Of a stretch of DNA of 6,809 nucleotides, positions 1 through 6,237 are shown piece by piece; positions within the stretch are counted from its first letter, which is position 1, and each line of letters begins with the position of its first letter. Under the pieces are notes generated by a model. The model was given only the letters and a program-made list of their open reading frames with translations. It had not been told where the DNA came from and did no database searches. The DNA is from Bryobacteraceae bacterium (lineage in GTDB: Bacteria; Acidobacteriota; Terriglobia; Bryobacterales; Bryobacteraceae): positions 1 to 6,809 of the forward strand of contig JANXXV010000173.1 in the NCBI GenBank assembly GCA_025350445.1, read 5' to 3'. A program made the translations under genes and the position numbers.

Positions 1-105
1 CTATTCACTGCGATGGAACTCATTCGCAGCAACCTCTCATTAGAATGTCTCCGGTAATTGAGATGAGCTTACATACCCATTGTAAGCAATTAATTTTGGG
101 TGGGA

Positions 106-1389
106 CTATGAGTCCGATACTTCGAGCGAGGGGGTTTGCAACGCAAGCTGCGAGGTAAAGCGCGCGTACAGCCAGTGAAGCCCGTACATGGAACAACCAA
201 GCGCGACAGCGGCAATCGCATTCACCATCAGAACCGCGAGCGCGGTTGACAGGAAGGCGGCCGCGTCTACCCGGCGCATCTTCGGCAAGCGGCGCCACGT
301 TCCCCATTCCAGCAGGCAGATGCCAACATACGCCGTGACGCCGGCCAGGGCGGGAATCGGGATGTGGGAGACGTACCTTCCACCCAGACTGATAAAGCCA
401 AAAATGAATAGGGCGTGCATGAAATTGGAGACGCGGGTGGTTCCGCCGCAGCGCACGTTGGCCAGGCTGCGAGCCGGAATTCCCACGCTCATCGGCGCGC
501 CAAACATGCCGGCGCATACATTGGCGATCCCGTATGCGCCCAGTTCCGCGTCAGCGTCAGTTGGCTTCAAGTGCTTGCGGCGTCCGCGAAAGTGCTCCAC
601 CACGCGGGATGTAATCAACAAGTTAACGGAGGTAACAAACGCCAGCGCCAGCGCCAGCGCCGACGGCACAACTTTATAAACATCCGAAGGAGTCCATGCG
701 AAGCCGGCAAAATTCGGAATGCTCAATGGCAGCGAACCCACTTCCTTTTCGTGCAGGCTCAGCAATTGGGAAGCGAGAACCGCAACGCCCACGCCGAGCA
801 GCGGAGCCGGCGCCTTTGACGACCACCTCGCCGACGCAAAAGCGCCAATGATCACCAGCGCGCCCAACACCAGCGGAGCCCACTGCGCGTCGCCAAGATG
901 TTCCAGCACCGTGAACAACCGCCCGATCATATTCGATGACGAAGCATCCATTGGCGTCGCGATGCCAAAGATAATCCGCAGTTGCGAGATCACCATCATG
1001 GCGCCGATACCGCAGGAAAATCCGGTAACCACAGCCTGCGGAACTTTAGAAACGTGCCGTCCCAGGCGCAACACACAGAAGGCCATCATGAAGACAGAGG
1101 CAACGATCGATACCTTTGCCGCGCCACCAATCCCCTGGCTCTTCACCGCCAGCGCTATGAAGGGAACCGTGGCGCTGGCGGTGCCTCCAATCAACACCGG
1201 ATTGCGGCCCAGGATCGCCGTGATCGGCGCCGTCAGTAGCGATGTGAACAGGCCCATCACCGGTGGCAGCCCCATCAGCGAAGCCATCGCCAAGCCATAA
1301 GGCAGTGCGATCAGCGCCGCAATCATCCCGCCAAAACAATCACCGAAGAATTGGTGCCAGCCGTAGTTGATTACCGGGCGCTTCCACAT
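106..1389 (-). CDS. SulP-family anion permease lacking a STAS domain
   Basis: This is an inner-membrane transporter of the SulP/SLC26 family, whose members move sulfate, bicarbonate or other anions, usually as proton or sodium symporters or as exchangers. The substrate cannot be read from the sequence. The 427-residue product has many hydrophobic segments, about ten to twelve. Near the N-terminus (residues 17-76) it has the family pattern of an Asp before the first helix, an ALPYGLA stretch, GLPPVMGLF, and a glycine-rich GGTASAT segment. A second conserved block at about 297-322 (GAPMSVGIPARS followed by NVR) matches the later SulP core. The protein ends about 15 residues after the last membrane segment, so the cytoplasmic STAS domain of full-length SulP proteins (about 550 residues) is absent. 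The reading frame continues upstream, but that extension is arginine-rich and crosses a terminator hairpin, so ATG at 1389 is preferred. No clear Shine-Dalgarno precedes it. The family call is firm; substrate and start are less so. Confidence 0.85.
   Translation of the reverse strand: MWKRPVINYGWHQFFGDCFGGMIAALIALPYGLAMASLMGLPPVMGLFTSLLTAPITAILGRNPVLIGGTASATVPFIALAVKSQGIGGAAKVSIVASVFMMAFCVLRLGRHVSKVPQAVVTGFSCGIGAMMVISQLRIIFGIATPMDASSSNMIGRLFTVLEHLGDAQWAPLVLGALVIIGAFASARWSSKAPAPLLGVGVAVLASQLLSLHEKEVGSLPLSIPNFAGFAWTPSDVYKVVPSALALALAFVTSVNLLITSRVVEHFRGRRKHLKPTDADAELGAYGIANVCAGMFGAPMSVGIPARSLANVRCGGTTRVSNFMHALFIFGFISLGGRYVSHIPIPALAGVTAYVGICLLEWGTWRRLPKMRRVDAAAFLSTALAVLMVNAIAAVALGCSMYGLHWLYARFTSQLALQTPSLEVSDS
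641..660. repeat. Short GCCAGC hexanucleotide tandem repeat inside the SulP gene
   Basis: GCCAGC is repeated three times in a row plus a partial copy. On the coding (minus) strand it encodes an alternating Ala-Leu run within a hydrophobic segment of the permease. Its unit is a multiple of three, so copy-number change would alter helix length without breaking the frame. It may simply reflect codon choice for Ala-Leu. Confidence 0.5.
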
Positions 1390-1410
1390 AAGTAGAGATG
1401 AGTGCGATCG

Positions 1411-1446
1411 AAAAAAGGGGGCAGGCAAGAATCGCCGCCTGCCCCC
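1411..1446 (-). terminator. Rho-independent terminator after the aminotransferase gene
   Basis: A perfect 10-bp GC-rich inverted repeat (GGGGGCAGGC at 1417-1426 and GCCTGCCCCC at 1437-1446) encloses a 10-base loop. On the minus strand it is followed directly by six T residues (1416-1411). It begins 8 bases after the aminotransferase stop codon (1455-1457), as expected for its intrinsic terminator. The U-tract ends 21 bases before the start codon of the downstream SulP gene. Confidence 0.92.
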
Positions 1447-1454
1447 GTCGAGCC

Positions 1455-2609
1455 TTACGCCATGACTTTCAGGAACGCGGTCTTGAATCTCTCCATCTCT
1501 TCCCTGGTTCCCACCGAGACGCGAACGTACGTTGGCCAAACGGGCCAAACGCGGCCGATGTAGACGTGATCGTTCTGCGCCATCGCCTTGATCACTTCCT
1601 GGCCCGGACGCTTCACGTCCACCATGAACTTATTGCTTTCCGACGGAACGAACGTGAAGTTGTGCTTGTGCAGGAACGCGAACACGTCTTCCCGGTTATC
1701 GCCGATGATCTTGCGGCGTTCCGGCACCAGGCTCTTCATCTTCAAGCTGGTGGCGGCGCCAATCATACCGGTTACCGGCAGCGCGCCCGCGCCGTAGCCC
1801 GTCATCTTCTGCAACAGGTCGGGACGCCCGATCGCAGCGCCGGCGCGAAGTCCGGCCATACCGTACAGCTTCGAGAATGTGCGCAGAATGATCACGTCCT
1901 TGTCGGCTGCTACCAGGTCGGAACCCGGAACCGCATTCTTCGAAAGGTGGATGTACGCTTCATCCAGAATCAGGATGCTACCTGCCGGTTTGTTGGCCAG
2001 CACGTATTCAATGTCGGCCCGCGAGGTCAGCGTCCCGGTCGGGTTGTTTGGATTACAAATGTAGATCGCGCCGGCGTTCGGATCAATGGCGCACATCGCC
2101 TTAACGTCGTGCGAAAACTCCTTCGTCAGCGGTACGCGGTGAACCTTCGCGCCTATAAACTCGGCCGCTCTCTGTCCGGCTTCGTATCCGGGATCACCCA
2201 TCACCAGGCTCTTCGACGGAGAGGTGAACGCAAGAACCGCGCGATGCAGCGGATCGCTGGAACCTGCGTACGGATGAACGTAGCTGGGCTTCACGCCTTC
2301 CACATCCGCCAAGGTCTGGGCAAAGCCGAAAGTCTCCTCGTACATGTACCGGCCGCCCTTCTTCACTACGCTATAGATGGCTTCGGCCGCTTCCGGACAG
2401 GGGCCCAGAGGATTCTCGTTTGCATTGATCTTCACAGCGTCCGCAGGCATCGGGCCGTTAAGCATGGAAAGTTGCGCCATAGCCGATTCGTTGTAAAACG
2501 GCAGTGCCGCCCCGGCAGCCAGCATGGACGTAATCCGTCCAAAGTTCCTCCGCGTAAAACCTCTGTTCAGAAAATCTTGTTTCGCTTCCGTAGTAATTAG
2601 GTCTGACAT
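1455..2609 (-). CDS. Tat-exported PLP-dependent aminotransferase, histidinol-phosphate aminotransferase-like
   Basis: This is a fold-type I PLP enzyme of the class I/II aminotransferase family, closest in motif pattern to histidinol-phosphate aminotransferase. The 384-residue product starts with a twin-arginine signal: TRRNFGR at residues 19-25, a hydrophobic stretch, then an AMA|Q cleavage site after residue 45. The catalytic part follows: N-E-N-P-L-G-P at 64-70, the NPNNPTG motif at 186-192, Asp216 and Tyr219 for cofactor contact, the Schiff-base lysine Lys247 in TFSKLYGMAGLRAG, Arg255 for the PLP phosphate, and Arg363 in VRVSVGT for the substrate. All catalytic residues are present. ATG at 2609 is chosen because GAGG lies 6 bases upstream and the Tat signal is then correctly placed. 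Export fits a folded, cofactor-loaded enzyme, so a periplasmic role is likely and histidine synthesis is doubtful. No his genes are nearby. The true substrate is unknown. Confidence 0.9.
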   Translation of the reverse strand: MSDLITTEAKQDFLNRGFTRRNFGRITSMLAAGAALPFYNESAMAQLSMLNGPMPADAVKINANENPLGPCPEAAEAIYSVVKKGGRYMYEETFGFAQTLADVEGVKPSYVHPYAGSSDPLHRAVLAFTSPSKSLVMGDPGYEAGQRAAEFIGAKVHRVPLTKEFSHDVKAMCAIDPNAGAIYICNPNNPTGTLTSRADIEYVLANKPAGSILILDEAYIHLSKNAVPGSDLVAADKDVIILRTFSKLYGMAGLRAGAAIGRPDLLQKMTGYGAGALPVTGMIGAATSLKMKSLVPERRKIIGDNREDVFAFLHKHNFTFVPSESNKFMVDVKRPGQEVIKAMAQNDHVYIGRVWPVWPTYVRVSVGTREEMERFKTAFLKVMA

Positions 2610-2611
2610 TT

Positions 2612-2619
2612 CTCCCCTC
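2612..2619 (-). promoter_or_regulatory. Ribosome binding site of the aminotransferase gene
   Basis: The minus strand reads GAGGGGAG just before AA-ATG. The GAGG core is 6 bases from the ATG at 2609. This purine-rich site decides the start codon against upstream in-frame starts. It is the only clear Shine-Dalgarno I see in the window. Confidence 0.75.
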
Positions 2620-2832
2620 ATAGGTCCATACAGGTTTCGTTCGGCCACCGGCCATCGGACCGGCAGAAATTTGACAACGGCTCCCACCCCGCGACTACAT
2701 GCAAAATTGGATTTGCCTACTGGGACCACGCGCCACGGCAGAGCACGGCGGGTTCAACCAGAACCAATGTGGAAATGTGGTAGGACGGGTGTATAGCGGG
2801 ATCCGGCTTTTGGAAACTTCGCATTCACATCT

Positions 2833-3013
2833 CCTGTTGGTATGGGCTGGCCAGACGGGATCTGGCTACAACAGGCTGACGTAAGCCTGATTCTCCGCAA
2901 GGAGGGAGCGCCACAGGGCGTGAAGGAACCTTGGAGGGTCGCCTGCCTGCGGTCAGGAACTACATCCTGCACGTAGACGAGCGAGCGTTAAAACCCGTTA
3001 CACCGGGTTTTAA
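2833..3013 (+). ncRNA. Candidate structured non-coding RNA, family unknown
   Basis: The plus strand can form several hairpins in a row. (1) CCTGTTG 2833-2839 with CAACAGG 2869-2875 surrounds an inner stem, 2848-2855 with 2861-2868, around the loop CGGGA; together about 15 bp with an 8-base bulge. (2) CAGGCT 2872-2877 pairs with AGCCTG 2884-2889, overlapping the outer strand of (1). (3) CTCC-GCAA-GGAG at 2893-2904 has a GNRA tetraloop. (4) GCGCC 2908-2912 pairs with GGCGT 2917-2921. (5) CAGGA 2954-2958 pairs with TCCTG 2965-2969. A 10-bp inverted repeat at 2988-3013 could end the transcript. The GNRA loop favours the plus strand. The 5' end is not determined; a weak TATAGC at 2792-2797 would give a start near 2804 and an RNA of about 210 bases. 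It could be a free small RNA, a leader of icd, or a 6S-like RNA: the segment GCCTGCGG at 2945-2952 resembles the 3' bubble strand of 6S RNA as I remember it, but a full rod-shaped fold is not evident. Confidence 0.45.
2988..3013 (+). terminator. Terminator-like perfect inverted repeat
   Basis: TTAAAACCCG (2988-2997) and CGGGTTTTAA (3004-3013) form a perfect 10-bp stem with loop TTACAC. The GC part is only four pairs and the T-run lies within the stem, followed by ATC instead of more T, so it would be a modest intrinsic terminator. Its symmetry would let it act on either strand. Its position just after the hairpin series and about 105 bases before icd suits the end of a small RNA gene. A protein-binding operator is the alternative. 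Confidence 0.45.
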
Positions 3014-3075
3014 TCAAGGTAACGCATTTGAGCGGTCGTGTCCAGCGTAAAATCGCTAAGCCACCCGGCGAAAAC

Positions 3076-3104
3076 TTGCTCTATCCCGCTAAACCCGATA
3101 TTTT
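3076..3104 (+). promoter_or_regulatory. Possible weak promoter of the icd-purE-purK cluster
   Basis: TTGCTC (3076-3081) and TATTTT (3099-3104) are separated by 17 bases and match the sigma-70 boxes at 3 and 4 of 6 positions. Transcription would start near 3111, about 8 bases before the icd ATG. That would give an almost leaderless message and would agree with the lack of a Shine-Dalgarno before icd. The match is weak and rests on spacing more than on sequence. Confidence 0.25.
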
Positions 3105-3118
3105 AGTTGATTCGACAC

Positions 3119-4570
3119 ATGTCAAATTCAACCCCCATCACAGTCGCCCACGGCGACGGCATCGGCCCCGAAATTATGGAGGCGACGCTCCATATCCTGA
3201 AAGAGGCCGGCGCCCGGCTCGACATTGAAACCATCGCTATTGGCGAAAAGGTGTATCTCGAAGGCAACAGCGCCGGAATCGCGAAAAGCGCCTGGGAATC
3301 CCTGCGCCGCACCAAGGTCTTCCTCAAGGCGCCAATCACCACACCGCAGGGCGGCGGCTTCAAGAGCCTGAACGTCACCACGCGCAAGATGCTCGGCCTC
3401 TATGCCAATGTGCGGCCCTGCGTTGCCTATCATCCCTACGTCCATACCAGGCATCCCGGCATGGATGTGGTGATCGTCCGCGAAAACGAAGAAGATGTTT
3501 ACGGCGGAATTGAGCATCGGCAGAGCAACGACGTTACCCAGTGCCTGAAGCTGATCACCCGCGGCGGTTGCGAGCGCATTGTGCGTTACGCCTTCGAGTA
3601 CGCCAAGCGCAACGCTCGCAAGAAAGTTACCTGCTTCACGAAAGACAATATCATGAAGATCACCGACGGCCTGTTCCACAAGGTCTTCGATGACATCGCG
3701 GTGGAGTATCCCGGACTGGTCAACGAACACTGGATCGTCGACATCGGCGCGGCCAAACTGGCGGACACCCCGAACGCATTCGATGTGATAGTGATGCCGA
3801 ATCTATACGGTGACGTGCTGTCCGACGTGGCAGCGCAGATTGCGGGCTCGGTGGGCTTGGCGGGGTCGGCAAACATCGGCATGAAGTATGCGATGTTTGA
3901 AGCGATCCACGGCTCGGCTCCGCGGCGCGCGGGACAGAACCTGGCGAATCCTTCGGGACTGCTGCTGGGCGCGGTGATGATGTTGGTGCATATCAATCAG
4001 GAAGATGTGGCGGAGCGCGTCCACAACGCCTGGCTGCGGACGCTGGAAGACGGCATCCACACCTACGACATTTTCGCCGAAGGCGTCAGCACACAGAAGG
4101 TGGGAACCAAGGAATTTGCACAGGCCGTGGTGGATCGCATTGGGAAGTTGCCGGAGAAGTTCAAGCCGGTAGTTTACAAGCCGCGCCCGCGGCAGAACAC
4201 GGAAGAGACTGTATCGGCCGTCGCCAAGCCGAATAAGGAGATGGTCGGAGTGGACCTCTTCCTCGATTGGACCGCTGGCACACCGAACGAACTGGGCAAG
4301 AAGATGGAGCAGCTTTCCGGGGACAACCTGAAGCTGGTCATGATCGGTAGCCGCGGGACCAAGGTGTATCCCGATGGATTTCCCGACACTCTCACGAGCG
4401 ACGCCTGGATTTGCCGGTTCATGAGCCAGACCGACGGCGCCATTGTCACCCACGCGCAGATCATCAGTCTGTTGCAGCGCGTCACCGATGCCGGCTTCGA
4501 TTTCATTAAGTTTGAAAGCCTATGCAACTTCGATGGCAAGGCCGGCTTTTCGCTGGGCCAGGGCCAGTAG
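3119..4570 (+). CDS. icd: NADP-dependent isocitrate dehydrogenase, long Rickettsia/Thermus type
   Basis: This cytosolic TCA-cycle enzyme oxidatively decarboxylates isocitrate to 2-oxoglutarate and CO2. The 483-residue product opens with the beta-decarboxylating dehydrogenase signature PITVAHGDGIGPEI. Residues aligning with the E. coli isocitrate site are all present: Ser83, Asn85, Arg89, Arg99, Arg121, Tyr128, Lys175, and the metal-binding aspartates Asp208, Asp232 and Asp236. In the cofactor loop HGSAPRRAGQ (264-273), Arg269-Arg270 replace the Lys-Tyr pair of the E. coli NADP enzyme. The positive charges favour NADP, since NAD-specific forms carry Asp-Ile there. About 140 extra C-terminal residues, with GVDLFLDW, RGTKVYP and WICRF, mark the longer subfamily that includes Rickettsia and Thermus IDH. 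ATG at 3119 is chosen because it gives a normal N-terminus; an in-frame TTG at 3107 adds four residues. No Shine-Dalgarno is visible. The TAG stop lies in the same frame as purE. Confidence 0.95.
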   Translation: MSNSTPITVAHGDGIGPEIMEATLHILKEAGARLDIETIAIGEKVYLEGNSAGIAKSAWESLRRTKVFLKAPITTPQGGGFKSLNVTTRKMLGLYANVRPCVAYHPYVHTRHPGMDVVIVRENEEDVYGGIEHRQSNDVTQCLKLITRGGCERIVRYAFEYAKRNARKKVTCFTKDNIMKITDGLFHKVFDDIAVEYPGLVNEHWIVDIGAAKLADTPNAFDVIVMPNLYGDVLSDVAAQIAGSVGLAGSANIGMKYAMFEAIHGSAPRRAGQNLANPSGLLLGAVMMLVHINQEDVAERVHNAWLRTLEDGIHTYDIFAEGVSTQKVGTKEFAQAVVDRIGKLPEKFKPVVYKPRPRQNTEETVSAVAKPNKEMVGVDLFLDWTAGTPNELGKKMEQLSGDNLKLVMIGSRGTKVYPDGFPDTLTSDAWICRFMSQTDGAIVTHAQIISLLQRVTDAGFDFIKFESLCNFDGKAGFSLGQGQ

Positions 4571-4609
4571 GACAATCCCATCGGTAACGAAACGAAGCCA
4601 TTAGTTGCG

Positions 4610-5074
4610 GTGATCATGGGCAGCAAGTCCGATTGGGACACGATGCTCCATGCCGATGAAGTGCTCAGTCAGTTCAACGTGCCGCACGAATGCACGGTGG
4701 TCTCCGCGCATCGCACGCCGGCCCGCATGGCGGAATTCGCCGGCGGCGCGGAAGCGCGCGGCATTGAGGTGATCATCGCGGGCGCGGGCGGGGCCGCGCA
4801 TCTGCCCGGAATGGTGGCGGCGCATACGCTGGTGCCAGTGCTGGGAGTGCCAGTGGAGAGCCATGCGCTGAAGGGCATGGATTCCCTGCTCTCCATTGTG
4901 CAGATGCCCGGCGGAGTGCCGGTGGGCACGATGGCCATCGGCAAGGCGGGCGCCATTAACGCCGCTTTGCTGGCGATAGCAATTCTCTCCAACACCCGGC
5001 CGGAACTGCGCGAAAAGCTGCGGCAGTTTCGGGACCAGCAGACCGCGAAAGTTCTGCAGGATAAATTGCCGTGA
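4610..5074 (+). CDS. purE: N5-carboxyaminoimidazole ribonucleotide mutase (class I PurE)
   Basis: PurE converts N5-CAIR to CAIR in de novo purine synthesis and works with PurK encoded next to it. The family core is complete: MGSKSDW near the N-terminus, the catalytic-histidine motif SAHRTP, the [16 protein letters not shown] loop, and [27 protein letters not shown]. The start is uncertain. GTG at 4610 is the first standard start codon in the frame and gives 154 residues, but it begins inside the first beta strand. The frame upstream reads [11 protein letters not shown], and family members usually begin with such a [14 protein letters not shown] stretch. ACG at 4592 occupies the place where ATG would be expected; starting there would give 160 residues, a normal PurE length. 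Neither site has a good Shine-Dalgarno. The stop TGA overlaps the purK ATG (TGATG, 5072-5076), so the two are translationally coupled. Confidence 0.95.
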   Translation: MIMGSKSDWDTMLHADEVLSQFNVPHECTVVSAHRTPARMAEFAGGAEARGIEVIIAGAGGAAHLPGMVAAHTLVPVLGVPVESHALKGMDSLLSIVQMPGGVPVGTMAIGKAGAINAALLAIAILSNTRPELREKLRQFRDQQTAKVLQDKLP

Positions 5075-6237
5075 TGGAAAAGCCGATACTGCCCGGTGCG
5101 ACGATCGGCGTTCTGGGAAGCGGCCAGCTCGGCCGCATGTTCGCCATCGCTGCCAGGCGCATGGGATACCGCGTCCATACCTTCTCCCCCGATTCCGACA
5201 CCCCCACCGGACAGGTTTCCGACCTGGAAGTAGCCGCCTCCTATGACGATTTGGACGCGGTGCGCGAGTTCGCACGGGGCGTGAGCGTAGTGACATTCGA
5301 GTTCGAGAATGTTCCCGCTCCGACAGCGGCAGCCGCCTCCGAGGAAGCACCCGTACGGCCAGCGGGAAGCGCATTGCACACCACGCAGCACCGTCTTCGC
5401 GAAAAGGCCTTCCTGACTGCCGCCGGACTCCCGGTCACGCCGTACGCAGCGGTCAACAGCCTGGATGAGCTGCTGGCAGCGCTAGAGGTACAAGGCTATC
5501 CGGCGATCCTGAAGAGCGCCGACTTCGGCTATGACGGAAAGGGTCAATTCCGCATCAACTCGCCGGAGTGCACGGATGCCGCGTGGGCCGCGGTAGGGCC
5601 GTCACCCGCAGTGCTGGAATCCTTTGTCGATTTCGACCGGGAAGTATCGGTTGTGGCGGCGCGCGGCATAGACGGCAGCTTCGTACACTATGGCGTCATC
5701 GAGAACGATCATAAGAACCGGGTGCTTGATGTCTCGCTGGCGCCGGCGCGGATCAGCGCGAAGACAGCCAAAGACGCGGTCGAGATCGCACGGACCGTAC
5801 TGGCCAGGCTGGAAATTGTCGGCGTACTGTGCGTAGAGTTCTTCGTAGCTCGCGATGGCAGCCTGCTGATCAACGAACTGGCCCCGCGGCCGCACAACTC
5901 CGGGCATCTGACATTCGATGCCTGTGTCACCAGCCAATTTGAACAGCAGCTTCGCGCAGTATGCGGCCTGCCGCTGGGATCGACCGAACTGCTCTGCCCC
6001 GCCGCGATGGCAAACCTGTTGGGCGACCTGTGGGATGGGGGCGAACCGGATTGGGCCGCGGCGTGCGCTTCGCCATCCGTAAAGCTTCACCTCTATGGAA
6101 AGCTCGCGGCAAGGCTCGGACGCAAGATGGGCCACTTAACGGCACTGGGGAAGAACGCGGAAGAAAATGTTCGGCAGGCGCGGATCGCGCTGGCAGGGTA
6201 TGTTGGTAGCGCTAACGAGAATCGAACTCGTATTTAA
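5074..6237 (+). CDS. purK: N5-carboxyaminoimidazole ribonucleotide synthetase, ATP-grasp (PurK)
   Basis: PurK uses ATP and bicarbonate to carboxylate AIR to N5-CAIR, the substrate of PurE. The 387-residue protein has the three ATP-grasp regions in order. The N-terminal preATP-grasp fold contains the PurK hallmark GSGQLGRM (15-22) and FEFENVP (75-81). The central ATP-binding part has Lys146 and the FGYDGKGQ loop (150-157), followed by Glu181 and Glu189. The metal-binding block NELAPRPHNSGH spans 266-277. ATG at 5074 overlaps the purE stop; an in-frame GTG at 5071 would add one residue. The last 11 or so residues (VGSANENRTRI) are encoded on the antisense of the tRNA-Glu gene, so this tail is not PurK family sequence. 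The natural stop may have been lost, or the gene may simply tolerate the extension. Function is not in doubt. Confidence 0.95.
   Translation: MEKPILPGATIGVLGSGQLGRMFAIAARRMGYRVHTFSPDSDTPTGQVSDLEVAASYDDLDAVREFARGVSVVTFEFENVPAPTAAAASEEAPVRPAGSALHTTQHRLREKAFLTAAGLPVTPYAAVNSLDELLAALEVQGYPAILKSADFGYDGKGQFRINSPECTDAAWAAVGPSPAVLESFVDFDREVSVVAARGIDGSFVHYGVIENDHKNRVLDVSLAPARISAKTAKDAVEIARTVLARLEIVGVLCVEFFVARDGSLLINELAPRPHNSGHLTFDACVTSQFEQQLRAVCGLPLGSTELLCPAAMANLLGDLWDGGEPDWAAACASPSVKLHLYGKLAARLGRKMGHLTALGKNAEENVRQARIALAGYVGSANENRTRI

Larger units (their letters stand above)
2610..3118. other. Divergent intergenic region without a protein gene
   Basis: These 509 bases separate the minus-strand aminotransferase from plus-strand icd. 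Open frames crossing it have no recognisable protein character. The half next to the aminotransferase has only small inverted repeats, for example GCAAA/TTTGC (2701-2705, 2712-2716) and GGTTC/GAACC (2751-2755, 2761-2765), which could be operator-like but are short enough to arise by chance. The half next to icd holds a dense hairpin region and a terminator-like repeat, listed separately. No strong sigma-70 promoter is visible for the aminotransferase. Confidence 0.7.

Noticed and set aside
1..23. Minus-strand ATG at 23 with GAGAGG (38-33) 9 bases upstream, reading M-S-S-I-A-V-N to the window edge
   Set aside because: Only seven codons are visible, so it cannot be told from chance. It may be the start of the next gene to the left.
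67..87. Inverted repeat GCTTACA/TGTAAGC with a 7-base loop downstream of the SulP stop
   Set aside because: The stem is only 7 bp and is not followed by a T-run on the minus strand, so it is not a convincing SulP terminator.
188..1300. Plus-strand open frames across the SulP gene
   Set aside because: They are antisense shadows of a clear membrane protein and have no recognisable domain or start site.
2671..2699. TTGACA at 2671-2676 on the plus strand as a -35 box
   Set aside because: The sequence 17 bases downstream (ACTACA) is a poor -10 box, and the stretch is the aminotransferase leader on the other strand.
2908..2945. CACAGGGC and nearby bases as a c-di-GMP-I (GEMM) riboswitch
   Set aside because: Only the short CACAGGGC string agrees; the conserved tetraloop-receptor and the second strand with ACGCAAAGCC are absent.
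3028..3053. TTGAGC ... TAAAAT as an icd promoter
   Set aside because: TAAAAT is a good -10 match, but the spacer is only 14 bases and the -35 match is poor.
3128..3730. Long open frames antisense to icd, and similar ones antisense to purE and purK
   Set aside because: They mirror codon bias of GC-rich genes; their products are low-complexity and match no family, while the plus-strand genes are unmistakable.
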